From UBA5336 sp039034035 (GTDB lineage Bacteria > Pseudomonadota > Alphaproteobacteria > Caulobacterales > Hyphomonadaceae): a stretch of DNA of 35,111 nt. The stretch spans positions 1 to 35,111 of the forward strand of contig JBCCBN010000011.1 of assembly GCA_039034035.1 (NCBI GenBank). The letters are read 5' to 3'. Numbering within the stretch: position 1 is the first letter of the stretch; each line of letters begins with the position of its first letter. The notes beneath the pieces are model-generated. The model was given only the letters and a program-made list of their open reading frames with translations, did not search any database and was not told the origin of the DNA. Below are positions 1-7,309 of the stretch, piece by piece. The translations under genes were made by a program, and so were the position numbers.

Positions 1-617
1 CGCCAGAACTTGCCTTCCTCCTGGTCGTGCTCGTCCTCGATCTCGCCGATGACCTGCTCAATCAGGTCCTCCAGCGTCACCAACCCGTCGACACCGCCAT
101 ATTCGTCGATCACCAGCGCCATGTGGATCCGCTGGGTCTGCATCTTGGTCAGCAGCACGCCGATGGGCATCGACGGCGGCGCGTAGATCAGGGTGCGCAG
201 CAGAGGCTTCATCTCGAACGGCTTGTCGCGGTCGCCGTTGAAGCCGTGGTTCAGCGCCAAATCCTTCAGGTGGATCATGCCAAGCGGCTCGTCCAAGGTG
301 CCGTCGAAGACGGGCAGTCGGGTCATGCCGCTTTCGCGGAACTTGGCGACCAGGTCCGGCAGTTCCGTGTCGCACGGCACCGCCACGATCTCGGCCCGCG
401 GGATCAGGACGTCGTCCAGGCGCTTGGTGCGCAAGGCCGACAGGCCAGGCCTGGCCGACGGCTGGGGCGGGGCGACGCGCCGCTCGGGTTCGGGAATGAT
501 CCCCCCCAGCACACGGCTGATGAACCCGGGCCGAGACGCGGGCCCGGTTATCACGCGGTCTTCGGTTTGGTCTTCATGCGCGCCATGCGCGGCGCTAGAC
601 GATCCGTCGTTGTCCAT
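1..617 (-). CDS. corC: CorC/HlyC-type CBS-pair protein, 3' end outside window
   Basis: Start is ATG at 617 (protein begins MDNDGSSSAAHG); the frame stays open to base 1, so the C-terminus, including any CorC_HlyC transporter-associated domain, is cut off. About 205 residues are visible. After a hydrophilic N-terminus of about 65 residues come two CBS motifs: the first around 'DDVLIPRAEIVAVP...FRESGMTRLPVFDG...GMIHLKDL', the second around 'MALVIDEYGGVDGLVTLEDLIEQVIGEIEDE'. That 'DEYGGVDGLVTLEDL' stretch is the hallmark of the soluble CorC family linked to divalent cation efflux. It is last in the minus-strand phoH, RraB-like, ybeY order, 35 bases after ybeY; phoH-ybeY-corC is a widely conserved cluster. 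A GGAGG lies about 13 bases before the ATG. Family assignment is firm; the transported ion is not shown. Confidence 0.9.
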   Translation of the reverse strand, partial: MDNDGSSSAAHGAHEDQTEDRVITGPASRPGFISRVLGGIIPEPERRVAPPQPSARPGLSALRTKRLDDVLIPRAEIVAVPCDTELPDLVAKFRESGMTRLPVFDGTLDEPLGMIHLKDLALNHGFNGDRDKPFEMKPLLRTLIYAPPSMPIGVLLTKMQTQRIHMALVIDEYGGVDGLVTLEDLIEQVIGEIEDEHDQEEGKFW

Positions 618-652
618 CGGACCCGGTGGGCCTCCGTTCAGCGCGGCGTCAC

Positions 653-1132
653 TCAATCGCCGCAGGACGATGTCTTATCATCGCCATACGGGTCGGGAAA
701 TCCCAGAGATATGACAATTCGTCGTTCTGTGGCTTCCATCCGCTCAGCCTCGGCCGCGTCTTCGTGATCGTGGCCCAGCAGATGCAGCGTGGCATGGACC
801 AGCAGGTGGGTGACATGGGCCTCGAAGCTCTTGCCCTGGTCGGCGGCTTCCCGCGCGCAGGTCTGGAAGGCGATGGCGATATCGCCCAAGTCCGGGGCGG
901 TCGGCGGCGTGTCCGGATGCCGGTCCTCGGACGGCCAAGACAGCACATTGGTCGGCCTTGGCTTACCGCGAAAATCGCCGTTCAGCGTTGCGATCCGGGC
1001 ATCGTCGCAGCCCAGCACCGCGACTTCGCAGCCGTCCAGCCCCGCCAGCGCGGCGGGCACCGCGACGCGCGCGAGGCGGTCCAGGTCGGACCAACGCGCG
1101 TCCTCGACCACCACCTCCACGATATGGCTCAT
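653..1132 (-). CDS. ybeY: Endoribonuclease YbeY (16S rRNA maturation factor)
   Basis: 159 residues, the usual size for the family. The zinc-binding motif is present: H113, H117 and H123 in 'HLLVHATLHLLGHDHE'. The central 'NGDFRGKPRPTNVLSWP' stretch (about residues 51-67) is also characteristic. YbeY is a metal-dependent single-strand endoribonuclease needed for 16S rRNA 3'-end processing and ribosome quality control in the cytoplasm. Its ATG (1132-1130) overlaps the stop of the preceding gene as ATGA, so translation is probably coupled. It sits between the RraB-like gene and the CorC-like gene in the phoH operon. Nothing key is missing. Confidence 0.96.
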   Translation of the reverse strand: MSHIVEVVVEDARWSDLDRLARVAVPAALAGLDGCEVAVLGCDDARIATLNGDFRGKPRPTNVLSWPSEDRHPDTPPTAPDLGDIAIAFQTCAREAADQGKSFEAHVTHLLVHATLHLLGHDHEDAAEAERMEATERRIVISLGFPDPYGDDKTSSCGD

Positions 1133-1473
1133 ATCCCCATGAACCCCCAGCCCGTGGGCCGGAACCCGTGGGTCAGCGCCACTTCCGTGCAGCGCCGTTC
1201 CTCGGCATGAATGGTGGCGGGCGACAGGGCCATCTCGGGCGTCTGAACCTCGATCGCCTCCGGCTCATCCTCGTCGGCGGGATAATGCTCCACGTCGTAG
1301 CCGTGATCTTCCAGCCAGCCCATGAACTCGACCGCATCCGCCCCCGGCCCGGCCTCGAAATGCAGATCCAGCAGCGCCGTCTCGGGCAGGGAATGCCGGG
1401 CGGACAGATCCGCCCAGACCCGTTCGGTCTCGGCCCTCTGGGCCGCGTAGTCGAAGCCCCGGGGGCCCGTCAC
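1129..1473 (-). CDS. RraB-like ribonuclease E inhibitor family protein
   Basis: 114 residues, starting with GTG at 1473. The start overlaps the phoH stop as GTGA, and the stop overlaps the ybeY start as ATGA, so it is translationally locked between the two. It has no signal peptide or membrane segment. It is acidic, with a central 'VEFMGWLEDHGYDVEHY' segment and a C-terminal 'ERRCTEVALTHGFRPTGWGFMG'. I recognise this overall pattern from small alphaproteobacterial proteins annotated as RraB, a regulator that binds RNase E, but no catalytic residue can confirm that. Its position between two RNA-processing genes fits a role in RNA metabolism. It could equally be an uncharacterised family. Confidence 0.6.
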   Translation of the reverse strand: MTGPRGFDYAAQRAETERVWADLSARHSLPETALLDLHFEAGPGADAVEFMGWLEDHGYDVEHYPADEDEPEAIEVQTPEMALSPATIHAEERRCTEVALTHGFRPTGWGFMGI

Positions 1474-2486
1474 GCGTCCCGGGCCGCGCGCTGGGCCTCG
1501 CGGCGGGCATCGTCGGCGTCGTAGGCGGTGATGATCTTGGCGACCAGCGGGTGGCGGACCACGTCGGTGGCGGTGAAATAGTTGAAGCTGATCCCGTCGA
1601 CGCCATGCAGGATGTGTTCGGCGTCGCGCAGACCCGATTGCACGCCGCGGGGCAGGTCCACCTGGCTGCGGTCGCCGGTGATCGCCATGCGGCTGCCCTG
1701 CCCCAGACGGGTCAGGAACATCTTCATCTGCATGGTCGTCGCATTCTGCGCCTCGTCCAGAATCACGTAGGCGTTCGAAAGCGTCCGCCCCCGCATGAAG
1801 GCCAGCGGCGCGATCTCGACCTTCTTCTCCTCGCGCAGTTTGGCCAATTGCTTGCCGGGCAGGAAATCGTGCAGCGCGTCATAGAGCGGCTGCATGTAAG
1901 GATCGACCTTCTCGTCCTGGGTGCCGGGCAGGAAGCCCAGCTTCTCACCCGCCTCCACCGCGGGCCGCGTCAGGATGATTCGGTCCACCTCTCCGGTGAT
2001 GAACTTCGACACGGCGACCGCCACGGCGATATAGGTCTTGCCCGTTCCCGCCGGCCCGATCCCGAAGGTCAGCTCGTTCTCCAACAGCGCCCGCGTGTAG
2101 GCCTTCTGCGCCTCCGTCCGGGGCTCCATGGTCTTCTTGCGCGTCCGGATCTCCAACGCGGGGCCGGGGAACATCTCGGCCTGATCGCCGTCGCGCGCCT
2201 CGTCATCGTCGGCCCGCAGGCGGATTAGCCCGTCGATCGCGCCCATATCCACCTGCTTGCCCGATTCCAGCCGGGCATAGAGCGCGTTGAGCACCCGCTC
2301 CGCCTCGGGCGCGGCCTCGCCATGGACGACCAGCGTGTTGCCCCGGTTCACGACCTGCACGCCCAGAAGCTGTTCCACCTGCGCCAAATGGGCGCCGTGG
2401 GGGCCGACTAGGTCGATCATCAAACGGTTGTCGGGATAGTCGAGCTGGATCGCCAGCGCGGTCTCGGGGGAAGCGGTCGGGGCCAA
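1470..2486 (-). CDS. phoH: PhoH family P-loop ATPase
   Basis: I place the start at the TTG at 2486 because AAGGAG lies 6 bases before it; another in-frame TTG at 2519 has no ribosome binding site, and there is no ATG nearby. This gives 338 residues, normal for PhoH. An N-terminal KH-like/PhoH_N part (about residues 15-90) is followed by the ATPase domain with Walker A 'GPAGTGKTYIAVAVAV' and Walker B 'AYVILDEAQNATT'. PhoH proteins are RecA-fold ATPases, often tied to RNA metabolism, and are regularly encoded next to ybeY. First gene of the minus-strand cluster phoH, RraB-like, ybeY, corC. A hairpin at 2560-2585 separates it from the upstream lipoprotein pair, so it probably has its own promoter. 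Confidence 0.95.
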   Translation of the reverse strand: MAPTASPETALAIQLDYPDNRLMIDLVGPHGAHLAQVEQLLGVQVVNRGNTLVVHGEAAPEAERVLNALYARLESGKQVDMGAIDGLIRLRADDDEARDGDQAEMFPGPALEIRTRKKTMEPRTEAQKAYTRALLENELTFGIGPAGTGKTYIAVAVAVSKFITGEVDRIILTRPAVEAGEKLGFLPGTQDEKVDPYMQPLYDALHDFLPGKQLAKLREEKKVEIAPLAFMRGRTLSNAYVILDEAQNATTMQMKMFLTRLGQGSRMAITGDRSQVDLPRGVQSGLRDAEHILHGVDGISFNYFTATDVVRHPLVAKIITAYDADDARREAQRAARDA

Positions 2487-2559
2487 ATGGCTCTCCTTGT
2501 TGGTGGGCTGTCCTATCAAGTGGGGTGCCCGGCAAACATGTCACCCCGTCAACGCAACA

Positions 2560-2585
2560 GGGCCGTGACGTTTCCGCCACGGCCC
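2560..2585 (-). terminator. Hairpin terminator after the small exported protein pair
   Basis: Perfect 8-bp inverted repeat GGGCCGTG / CACGGCCC (2560-2567 and 2578-2585) with a 10-base loop, 25 bases past the stop of the minus-strand lipoprotein gene. On the minus strand it is followed by a moderately T-rich stretch (TGTTGCGTTG), so it is a plausible intrinsic terminator, though without a clean U-run. Confidence 0.6.
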
Positions 2586-2610
2586 CATATGTCAAGTCTT
2601 CCAAATCCAC

Positions 2611-2916
2611 TCAGACGGGATCGTTGATGTCTTGCCCGCCCCGGAACGGTCCGGTGACGAATTCCGGCGGGGCGGCGCCCGAGCGGACACAGCTGCCGTC
2701 GTCGTTCAGGCGCGCGGACAAATAGCCCTCGATGCCGTCGTCGATCAGCCAATGCTCGCAGCCGCGCGGATCCACCCAGATGCCAGGGCTGAGATCCTGC
2801 AGGGACGACACGCCCAGAAGGCCGCGATCCTGGGTCTTGTCCGACCGGCTGGGCGCGGAACAGGCGGTGACCATGCCCAGACAGGCCAGGGCGACGAATA
2901 GTCGTGTGGTGGTCAT
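2611..2916 (-). CDS. Small lipoprotein, paralogue of its neighbour
   Basis: 101 residues. The N-terminus 'MTTTRLFVALACLGMVTAC' is a lipoprotein signal peptide with a lipobox ending at C19. The mature part carries 'WVDPRGCEHWLIDDGIEGYLS', closely matching 'WTDPDGCEHWVMDDGAEGFMT' in the adjacent upstream gene. It starts one base after that gene's stop (TGACATG), so the two form an operon. I recall the DP-GCEHW-DDG-EG signature from envelope proteins of Rhodobacteraceae, but its function is unknown. The two conserved cysteines in the mature part (in GCEHW and near the C-terminus) could form a disulfide. Confidence 0.8.
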   Translation of the reverse strand: MTTTRLFVALACLGMVTACSAPSRSDKTQDRGLLGVSSLQDLSPGIWVDPRGCEHWLIDDGIEGYLSARLNDDGSCVRSGAAPPEFVTGPFRGGQDINDPV

Positions 2917-2917
2917 G

Positions 2918-3274
2918 TCAGTCGCCCCTTCCGGTATTGCCGCGATTGCAGACCGGGCGGCCGCTGGGCATCACATGGGGCGTCATGAACCCTTCGGCCC
3001 CGTCATCCATGACCCAATGTTCGCAACCATCCGGGTCGGTCCATATCGTGGGCGTATAGCGTTCGCCCAGAACCGTTCGTTCCTGCCCGCCGGTGCCGAC
3101 GCGGCCCGGGGTCCAAACCCCGTTGCCGTTCGCGTCGCGGGTGAAGGTGAAGATGTTGCCGTTCCGATCCTGGCCGACATCGCCGATATTCTGCGCCGTC
3201 GCGGGGGCGGCCAAGGCCAATCCCGCAACGAGGGTCAGCGCGCCCCCCATCATCTTATGGATATCACGAGCCAC
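2918..3274 (-). CDS. Small exported protein, paralogue of its neighbour
   Basis: The GTG at 3274 is preferred: AGGGGGG lies 6 bases upstream, and this start gives a proper signal peptide (MARDIHKMMGG, then a hydrophobic core, then 'LAAPATAQ'). The ATG at 3253 is the alternative. The product is 118 residues, with cleavage probably after ATAQ. The mature part is rich in Gly, Asn and Asp, then carries 'WTDPDGCEHWVMDDGAEGF', shared with the following lipoprotein gene, and a late cysteine (PVCNRG). One copy is periplasmic and the other lipidated, which suggests duplication with split location. No function can be assigned. Its promoter should lie in 3,275-3,544. Confidence 0.78.
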   Translation of the reverse strand: MARDIHKMMGGALTLVAGLALAAPATAQNIGDVGQDRNGNIFTFTRDANGNGVWTPGRVGTGGQERTVLGERYTPTIWTDPDGCEHWVMDDGAEGFMTPHVMPSGRPVCNRGNTGRGD

Positions 3275-3492
3275 GTCGGCCCCCCCTATGTTCCTGCCTG
3301 TCTGCGCGTGGTGCCCCGAAACAATCCACAGGCCGATCCCAATCAGCCCGCCTCGTCGCCATTTTGCGGGCACCTCGCGATGGCTGGGAAACTAGCAAAT
3401 GCTGCGGACAAGCAAAGCGATAATTACCAGATATTGCGACATGTTACCCTTGAAGCGCCTCAACGACACATCACGCAACCGATTTTCGCGAC

Positions 3493-3537
3493 TTATCCAC
3501 AGGCTAACGACGGTGATTATCCCCAGTCTGTGAACAA
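3493..3537. promoter_or_regulatory. Cluster of three DnaA-box-like 9-mers
   Basis: In the AT-richer gap between miaB and the small exported gene there is a perfect DnaA box TTATCCACA (3493-3501), a one-mismatch copy TTATCCCCA (3517-3525), and an inverted one-mismatch copy TGTGAACAA (3529-3537, reading TTGTTCACA on the other strand). Three within 45 bases is denser than expected by chance in GC-rich DNA. They could be a DnaA-controlled promoter, a DnaA-titrating site, or part of an origin; the sequence alone does not decide. Confidence 0.45.
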
Positions 3538-3544
3538 TAGCCGC

Positions 3545-4867
3545 TCAGACGAGTATTCCCGCCAAGGAATTGGACGATGCCGCCTTGATCCTGACACGTG
3601 CGACCTGGCCACGCAGCGTCTCGGGCACGGTCACGTGGACGGCCTGCAGGTATTCAGACTTGCCCACCAGCTGCCCCGGCAGGCGCCCGGCCTTCTCGAA
3701 CAGCACGTCGGTCTCGCGGCCGACCATGGCCTCCTGCGTATCGCGCTGTTGCCGGGTCAGCAGCGCCTGGAGCCGTTGCAGCCGGTCCGACGCCTCGTCC
3801 GGGTCGACGCCGGGCTTCTCGGCGGCGGGGGTGCCGGGGCGGGCGGAATACTTGAACGAATAGGCCTGGGCGTAATGGACCCGATCGACCAGGCGCAGGG
3901 TGTCCTGGAAGTCGGCCTCGGTCTCGCCCGGGAAGCCCACGATGAAATCGCCCGACAGCGCCAGATCGGGCCGCGCGGCACGCAGGCGGTCGATGATGTC
4001 CAGATAGCTTTCGGCCGTATGCTTGCGATTCATGGCCTTCAGGATGCGATCCGACCCGGACTGCACCGGCAGGTGCAGATAGGGCATCAGCTTGGTGCAG
4101 GTGCCGTGGGCCTCGATCAGGTCGTCGGTCATGTCGTTGGGGTGGCTGGTCGTGAACCGGATGCGGGCCAGCCCGTCGATCCCGTCCAAGGCCCAGATCA
4201 GGTCGGCCAGGCTCCAGCTCCGGCCGTCGGGACCGGTCCCATGATAGGCATTCACGTTCTGACCCAGCAGCGTGATCTCCCTCACGCCGCGATCCACCAG
4301 GGCGCGCGCCTCCTCCAACAGCTGCGCGGCGGGGCGGCTGACCTCGGCGCCGCGGGTATAGGGCACGACGCAGAAGGCGCAGAACTTGTCGCAGCCCTCC
4401 TGCACCGTCAGGAACGCCGTGGGCCGCGCGGCGGGCGTGCGGGCCTGGGGCAGATGGTCGAACTTATCCTCCTCGGGCATGTCGGTGTCGATGGCCGTGG
4501 CCCCGTCCGCCGTCTTGGCCAGCAGATCGGGCAGCCGATGATAGGCCTGCGGCCCCACCACCAGATCGACGGCGGGCTGCCGCCGCACGATCTCGGCGCC
4601 CTCGGCCTGGGCGACGCAGCCGGTGACGCCGATCTTCAAGTCCGGATTGTCCGCTTTCAGCCCCTTCAGGCGTCCCAGTTCGGAATAAACCTTCTCGGCG
4701 GCCTTCTCGCGGATATGGCAGGTGTTCAGCAGGATCAGATCGGCCTCTTCCGGCCGGTCCGTCGTCACATAGCCCTGTTCGCCCATGGCCTCGGCCATAC
4801 GCTCGCTGTCATAGACGTTCATCTGACAGCCATAGGTCTTGACATGCAGCTTCTTGGGCGCGGCCAT
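3545..4867 (-). CDS. miaB: tRNA-2-methylthio-N6-dimethylallyladenosine synthase MiaB
   Basis: 440 residues from the ATG at 4867, with AGGAG 7 bases upstream; a longer open frame to 5218 has no support. MiaB is a radical-SAM methylthiotransferase that adds the methylthio group to i6A37 of tRNAs. Order: N-terminal UPF0004 domain with 'VKTYGCQMNVYDSERM' and further cysteines (NTCHIRE, GVTGCVAQAEG) that ligate the second cluster; then the radical-SAM motif C-x3-C-x2-C in 'EGCDKFCAFCVVPYTRG'; then a C-terminal TRAM domain. All cluster cysteines are present. It sits close to, but is not directly joined with, the phoH-ybeY cluster. It is transcribed divergently from the glycosyltransferase-like gene at 4989. 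Confidence 0.97.
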   Translation of the reverse strand: MAAPKKLHVKTYGCQMNVYDSERMAEAMGEQGYVTTDRPEEADLILLNTCHIREKAAEKVYSELGRLKGLKADNPDLKIGVTGCVAQAEGAEIVRRQPAVDLVVGPQAYHRLPDLLAKTADGATAIDTDMPEEDKFDHLPQARTPAARPTAFLTVQEGCDKFCAFCVVPYTRGAEVSRPAAQLLEEARALVDRGVREITLLGQNVNAYHGTGPDGRSWSLADLIWALDGIDGLARIRFTTSHPNDMTDDLIEAHGTCTKLMPYLHLPVQSGSDRILKAMNRKHTAESYLDIIDRLRAARPDLALSGDFIVGFPGETEADFQDTLRLVDRVHYAQAYSFKYSARPGTPAAEKPGVDPDEASDRLQRLQALLTRQQRDTQEAMVGRETDVLFEKAGRLPGQLVGKSEYLQAVHVTVPETLRGQVARVRIKAASSNSLAGILV

Positions 4868-4988
4868 GGCGACACTCCTGCGGGGTATGCGTGGCGGCAA
4901 TAGCGCAGCCGGGGCCCGCCCACAACGCAAGGGAGTTGCGTCACCTCGACCCTTGCGGGACAGTCTCGGCAAAACGACGACGGGTCGC

Positions 4989-5855
4989 ATGGATTTCACC
5001 TCTCTCGAGGATTTGACCGCACGGGCGGGAACGCTGGGCAGCCGCCCGGCGCTGATGATCCTATGCGAAGACGATGTGGAGATCGAGCGCACCGTCCGCC
5101 ACCATTCCGACGCCGGCTTCCGCACCATCGTCCTGGCCGTGCCTCCGGGTGTCACGGTGCCCCCCGCCCTGCCCGAGGGCGTCCACCGGCTGACCCTGGA
5201 CCGGCGCCCGGACGACATGGCGGTGGCCTGCGTGAACGCCTTCCTGGAGGCCCGCCCGCCCGGCGCCTGGACCGCCTATCTGCACAACGCCGAATACCTA
5301 TTCCACCCCTTCGCCGAGACCCGCCGCATCGGCGAGGCGCTGTCGTTCTGCACCGAGGAGCGGCGGGATGCCGTGCTCTGCTTCGTCATCGACCTCTATG
5401 CCGGCGCCTTGGCGGCCGGAACCAACGGCGTCGATGCCGAGGATGCCTGGCTGGACGAGACGGGCTATTATGCGCTGAAGCGCTGGGACCAGGCGGCGGG
5501 CGCCGATCTGGACCGGCAGATGGATTTCTTCGGCGGCCTGCGCTGGCGGTTCGAGGAGCATGTCCCCTGGGAGCGGCGCCGGATCGACCGCGCGGCGCTG
5601 TTCCGCGCCAAGAAGGGTCTACGGCTGCTGCCGGGCCACCTGCTGTCCGAGCCCGAGATGAACACCTATGCCTGCCCCTGGCACCATTCTATGACGGCCT
5701 GCATCGCGTCGTTCCGGGCGGCCAAGGCGCTGGCGACCAATCCCGGCTCGCGTGCGGTGATCCCCGGGTTCAAATGGGACGGGTCGATCCCGTTCGAATG
5801 GCGGTCGCAGCAATTGATGGATCTGGGGCTGATGGAACCGGGGCAGTGGTTTTGA
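4989..5855 (+). CDS. Glycosyltransferase family 2-like protein
   Basis: 288 residues from the ATG at 4989; no strong ribosome binding site is visible. The start 'LMILCEDDVEIERTVRHHSDAGFRTIVLAVP' resembles the N-terminal strand and helix of family-2-like transferases seen in Rhodobacteraceae. Notable segments are 'YLHNAEYLFHPFAETR', 'DLYAGALAAGTNGVDAEDAWLDETGYY', 'DFFGGLRWRFEEHVPWERRRIDRAALFRAKKG' and the C-terminal 'QQLMDLGLMEPGQWF'. There is no membrane segment or signal peptide. No catalytic D-x-D can be assigned securely, so the transferase role is a family-level guess from memory. The stop overlaps the next gene's ATG (TGATG), implying coupled translation. Confidence 0.55.
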   Translation: MDFTSLEDLTARAGTLGSRPALMILCEDDVEIERTVRHHSDAGFRTIVLAVPPGVTVPPALPEGVHRLTLDRRPDDMAVACVNAFLEARPPGAWTAYLHNAEYLFHPFAETRRIGEALSFCTEERRDAVLCFVIDLYAGALAAGTNGVDAEDAWLDETGYYALKRWDQAAGADLDRQMDFFGGLRWRFEEHVPWERRRIDRAALFRAKKGLRLLPGHLLSEPEMNTYACPWHHSMTACIASFRAAKALATNPGSRAVIPGFKWDGSIPFEWRSQQLMDLGLMEPGQWF

Positions 5856-6637
5856 TGCAAGCCGGGGGCAAACTGCGCCCAATCGGGTATCTCAGCCGAG
5901 TCGACGCCTCTGGCAATCTGCCGCGCCTCGGACGCCGTCCTAGGGGCCAGCTCGGCTCGCAGCTTCACAGCTTCGCCACGGCCCTATCCGGCAGCCTGAA
6001 CACCAGCGCTTCCGTGGTCTTGCGCGGTTCTCTGGCACGGGGGGCCAAAGACGCCGCGGATGTGGACCTTATGGTGATCACACCGACTGCGACAGAACTG
6101 CCCGATCGATCAGATTTGCCGCCATTGCCGCTTCCGGTCGAGATCAGCATAGTGCTGAAGGATGACTTTCTAGATCACCCCAGGGGCGGTTGGCCTCGTT
6201 TCGCGCTGGCCCATTGCGGCTGGACGCTGACGGGCTCGGACTTGCTCACCAACCTTCCACCCCCTCGGCTGGGCGATGTGGCAATCGCCCATTTGAGGAA
6301 TGTGCGGCGATGGTGGCCCTGTCGGCCGCTTGATTGGTCGCCCTCACTCGCCATGCGTCGTCTGACCCTGCAATGGCTCGCCAAACGGATTGTTCGTGCT
6401 CTGGCCGAGGGCCCGATGGTCCGGCAAGGTGTCTACAGCCGAGATATCTGGCCTTGTTTGCAGATTGCCAGCGCCACCTATCCGCACGCTGCCGCCGATC
6501 TTCGTCTGGTGGCAAGTCAGGCGGTCTGGCCCGACGGAGCGATTGGAACGTTCGGCGAGATGGTACGCCGCACGCGCCCGCTTCTGATCGAGGCACATCG
6601 AAGACATCTTCACCGGCGCCTTGATCTTCCAACCTGA
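5855..6637 (+). CDS. Nucleotidyltransferase-domain protein
   Basis: 260 residues from the ATG at 5855, overlapping the previous stop by one base. Residues about 55-75 hold 'VVLRGSLARGAKDAADVDLMVITP', the classic polymerase-beta-like nucleotidyltransferase signature (G-S, R-G, then D-x-D). The rest is mostly helical and basic with several Trp and Arg; it could be a HEPN-like or substrate-binding half, but no R-x4-6-H HEPN motif is clear. The target nucleotide and substrate are unknown; relatives adenylylate toxins, antibiotics or proteins. The sequence looks somewhat less GC-biased at third positions than its neighbours, a possible sign of transfer. Convergent with hsp20. Confidence 0.72.
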   Translation: MQAGGKLRPIGYLSRVDASGNLPRLGRRPRGQLGSQLHSFATALSGSLNTSASVVLRGSLARGAKDAADVDLMVITPTATELPDRSDLPPLPLPVEISIVLKDDFLDHPRGGWPRFALAHCGWTLTGSDLLTNLPPPRLGDVAIAHLRNVRRWWPCRPLDWSPSLAMRRLTLQWLAKRIVRALAEGPMVRQGVYSRDIWPCLQIASATYPHAAADLRLVASQAVWPDGAIGTFGEMVRRTRPLLIEAHRRHLHRRLDLPT

Positions 6638-6640
6638 TGG

Positions 6641-6672
6641 AAAACGCGCGCCCCCTCGCGGGAACGCGCGCT
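6641..6672 (-). terminator. Intrinsic terminator after hsp20
   Basis: On the minus strand CGCGCG (6670-6665) pairs with CGCGCG (6650-6645) around a 14-base loop and is followed by TTTT (6644-6641). It is short but GC-only and followed by a U-run, 35 bases past the hsp20 stop, in the gap between two convergent genes. Confidence 0.5.
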
Positions 6673-6706
6673 CCTCCGTCAACCGGAAGCGGTCTTGGGG
6701 CGAAGC

Positions 6707-7180
6707 TTACGCCTCGACGGTCTCGGAGGTCCCTTCGATCGCGGGGGCGTCGGTCTTGGCGCCGCCAGCGATCTCGATCCGGCGAGGCTTCAGGGCCTCG
6801 GGGACCTGACGCTCCAACTCGATATGGAGCATGCCATCCTCATGGCGCGCGCCCGTGACGTGGACGTGGTCGGCCAATTGGAAGGTCTTCTCGAACGCCC
6901 GCTGCGCGATGCCGCGATGCAGATAGGTCCGCTCGTCGGCCTTGTCGGCCTTCCGCGCGGTGATCGTCAGCGCGTTCTCGCGCGCTTCGACGTTCAGATC
7001 ATCGGCGGTGAAGCCGGCGACGGCGATCGAGATGCGGTAGGCGTCATCGCCCAGCTTCTCGATATTGTAGGGCGGATAGGTCGTGGCCGTATCGGCGGTC
7101 ATGGCCCGATCCAGCAAGCTGGCCATCCGGTCGAAACCGACGCTGGCACGGTAGAGCGGGGTGAAATCGTAGGTTCGCAT
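6707..7180 (-). CDS. hsp20: Small heat-shock protein Hsp20 (IbpA family)
   Basis: 157 residues. An ATP-independent holdase that binds unfolding proteins as large oligomers in the cytoplasm. The N-terminus 'MRTYDFTPLYRASVGFDRM' and 'YPPYNIEKLGDDAYRISIAVAGF' are typical of the proteobacterial IbpA/HspA group. The alpha-crystallin core runs from about residue 38 to 130, with 'YLHRGIAQRAFEKTFQLADHVHVTGA' and the 'GMLHIELERQVPE' strand. A shine-dalgarno AGGA lies 6 bases before the ATG and can be sequestered in the hairpin described at 7183-7207, and a sigma-32-like promoter lies further upstream, so both transcription and translation are probably heat-controlled. Confidence 0.96.
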   Translation of the reverse strand: MRTYDFTPLYRASVGFDRMASLLDRAMTADTATTYPPYNIEKLGDDAYRISIAVAGFTADDLNVEARENALTITARKADKADERTYLHRGIAQRAFEKTFQLADHVHVTGARHEDGMLHIELERQVPEALKPRRIEIAGGAKTDAPAIEGTSETVEA

Positions 7181-7182
7181 GA

Positions 7183-7207
7183 TGCATCCTCACGTTGAAG
7201 CGATACA
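7183..7207 (-). promoter_or_regulatory. ROSE-like RNA thermometer hairpin covering the hsp20 ribosome binding site
   Basis: On the minus strand, the segment 7203-7199 (UCGCU, fitting the U-Y-G-C-U anti-Shine-Dalgarno of ROSE elements) faces the AGGA at 7190-7187. Pairing seen by eye: U7207-A7183, G7206-C7184, U7205-G7185, A7204-U7186, U7203-A7187, bulged C7202, G7201 opposite G7188, C7200-G7189, U7199-A7190, with an 8-base loop. The G-G mismatch and a weak stem over the ribosome binding site are what define the last hairpin of ROSE elements, known upstream of small heat-shock genes in alphaproteobacteria. Not tested by folding software. Confidence 0.65.
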
Positions 7208-7280
7208 AGGGTCACCCCCTCCTGCAGCGGACGGGGGCGGTTGGTCGTGCCGGACCCTGTTTCGGCATCCGACAGAAGGG

Positions 7281-7309
7281 ATTTGGGAACGCCTTTTGGG
7301 CCATTCAAG
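7281..7309 (-). promoter_or_regulatory. Candidate heat-shock (RpoH) promoter for hsp20
   Basis: Reading the minus strand: CTTGAA (7309-7304), then 17 bases, then CCAAAT (7286-7281). The -35 matches the sigma-32 consensus and is preceded by CCC; the -10 is only partly like CCCCAT-T. A start near 7274 would give a leader of about 94 bases, the length expected for a ROSE-type 5' UTR. Confidence 0.4.

Noticed and set aside
2732..4903. Long plus-strand open frame (723 codons) opposite miaB
   Set aside because: Antisense shadow of miaB in GC-rich DNA: rich in Gly, Arg, His, Gln with no domain, while the minus strand encodes an unmistakable MiaB.
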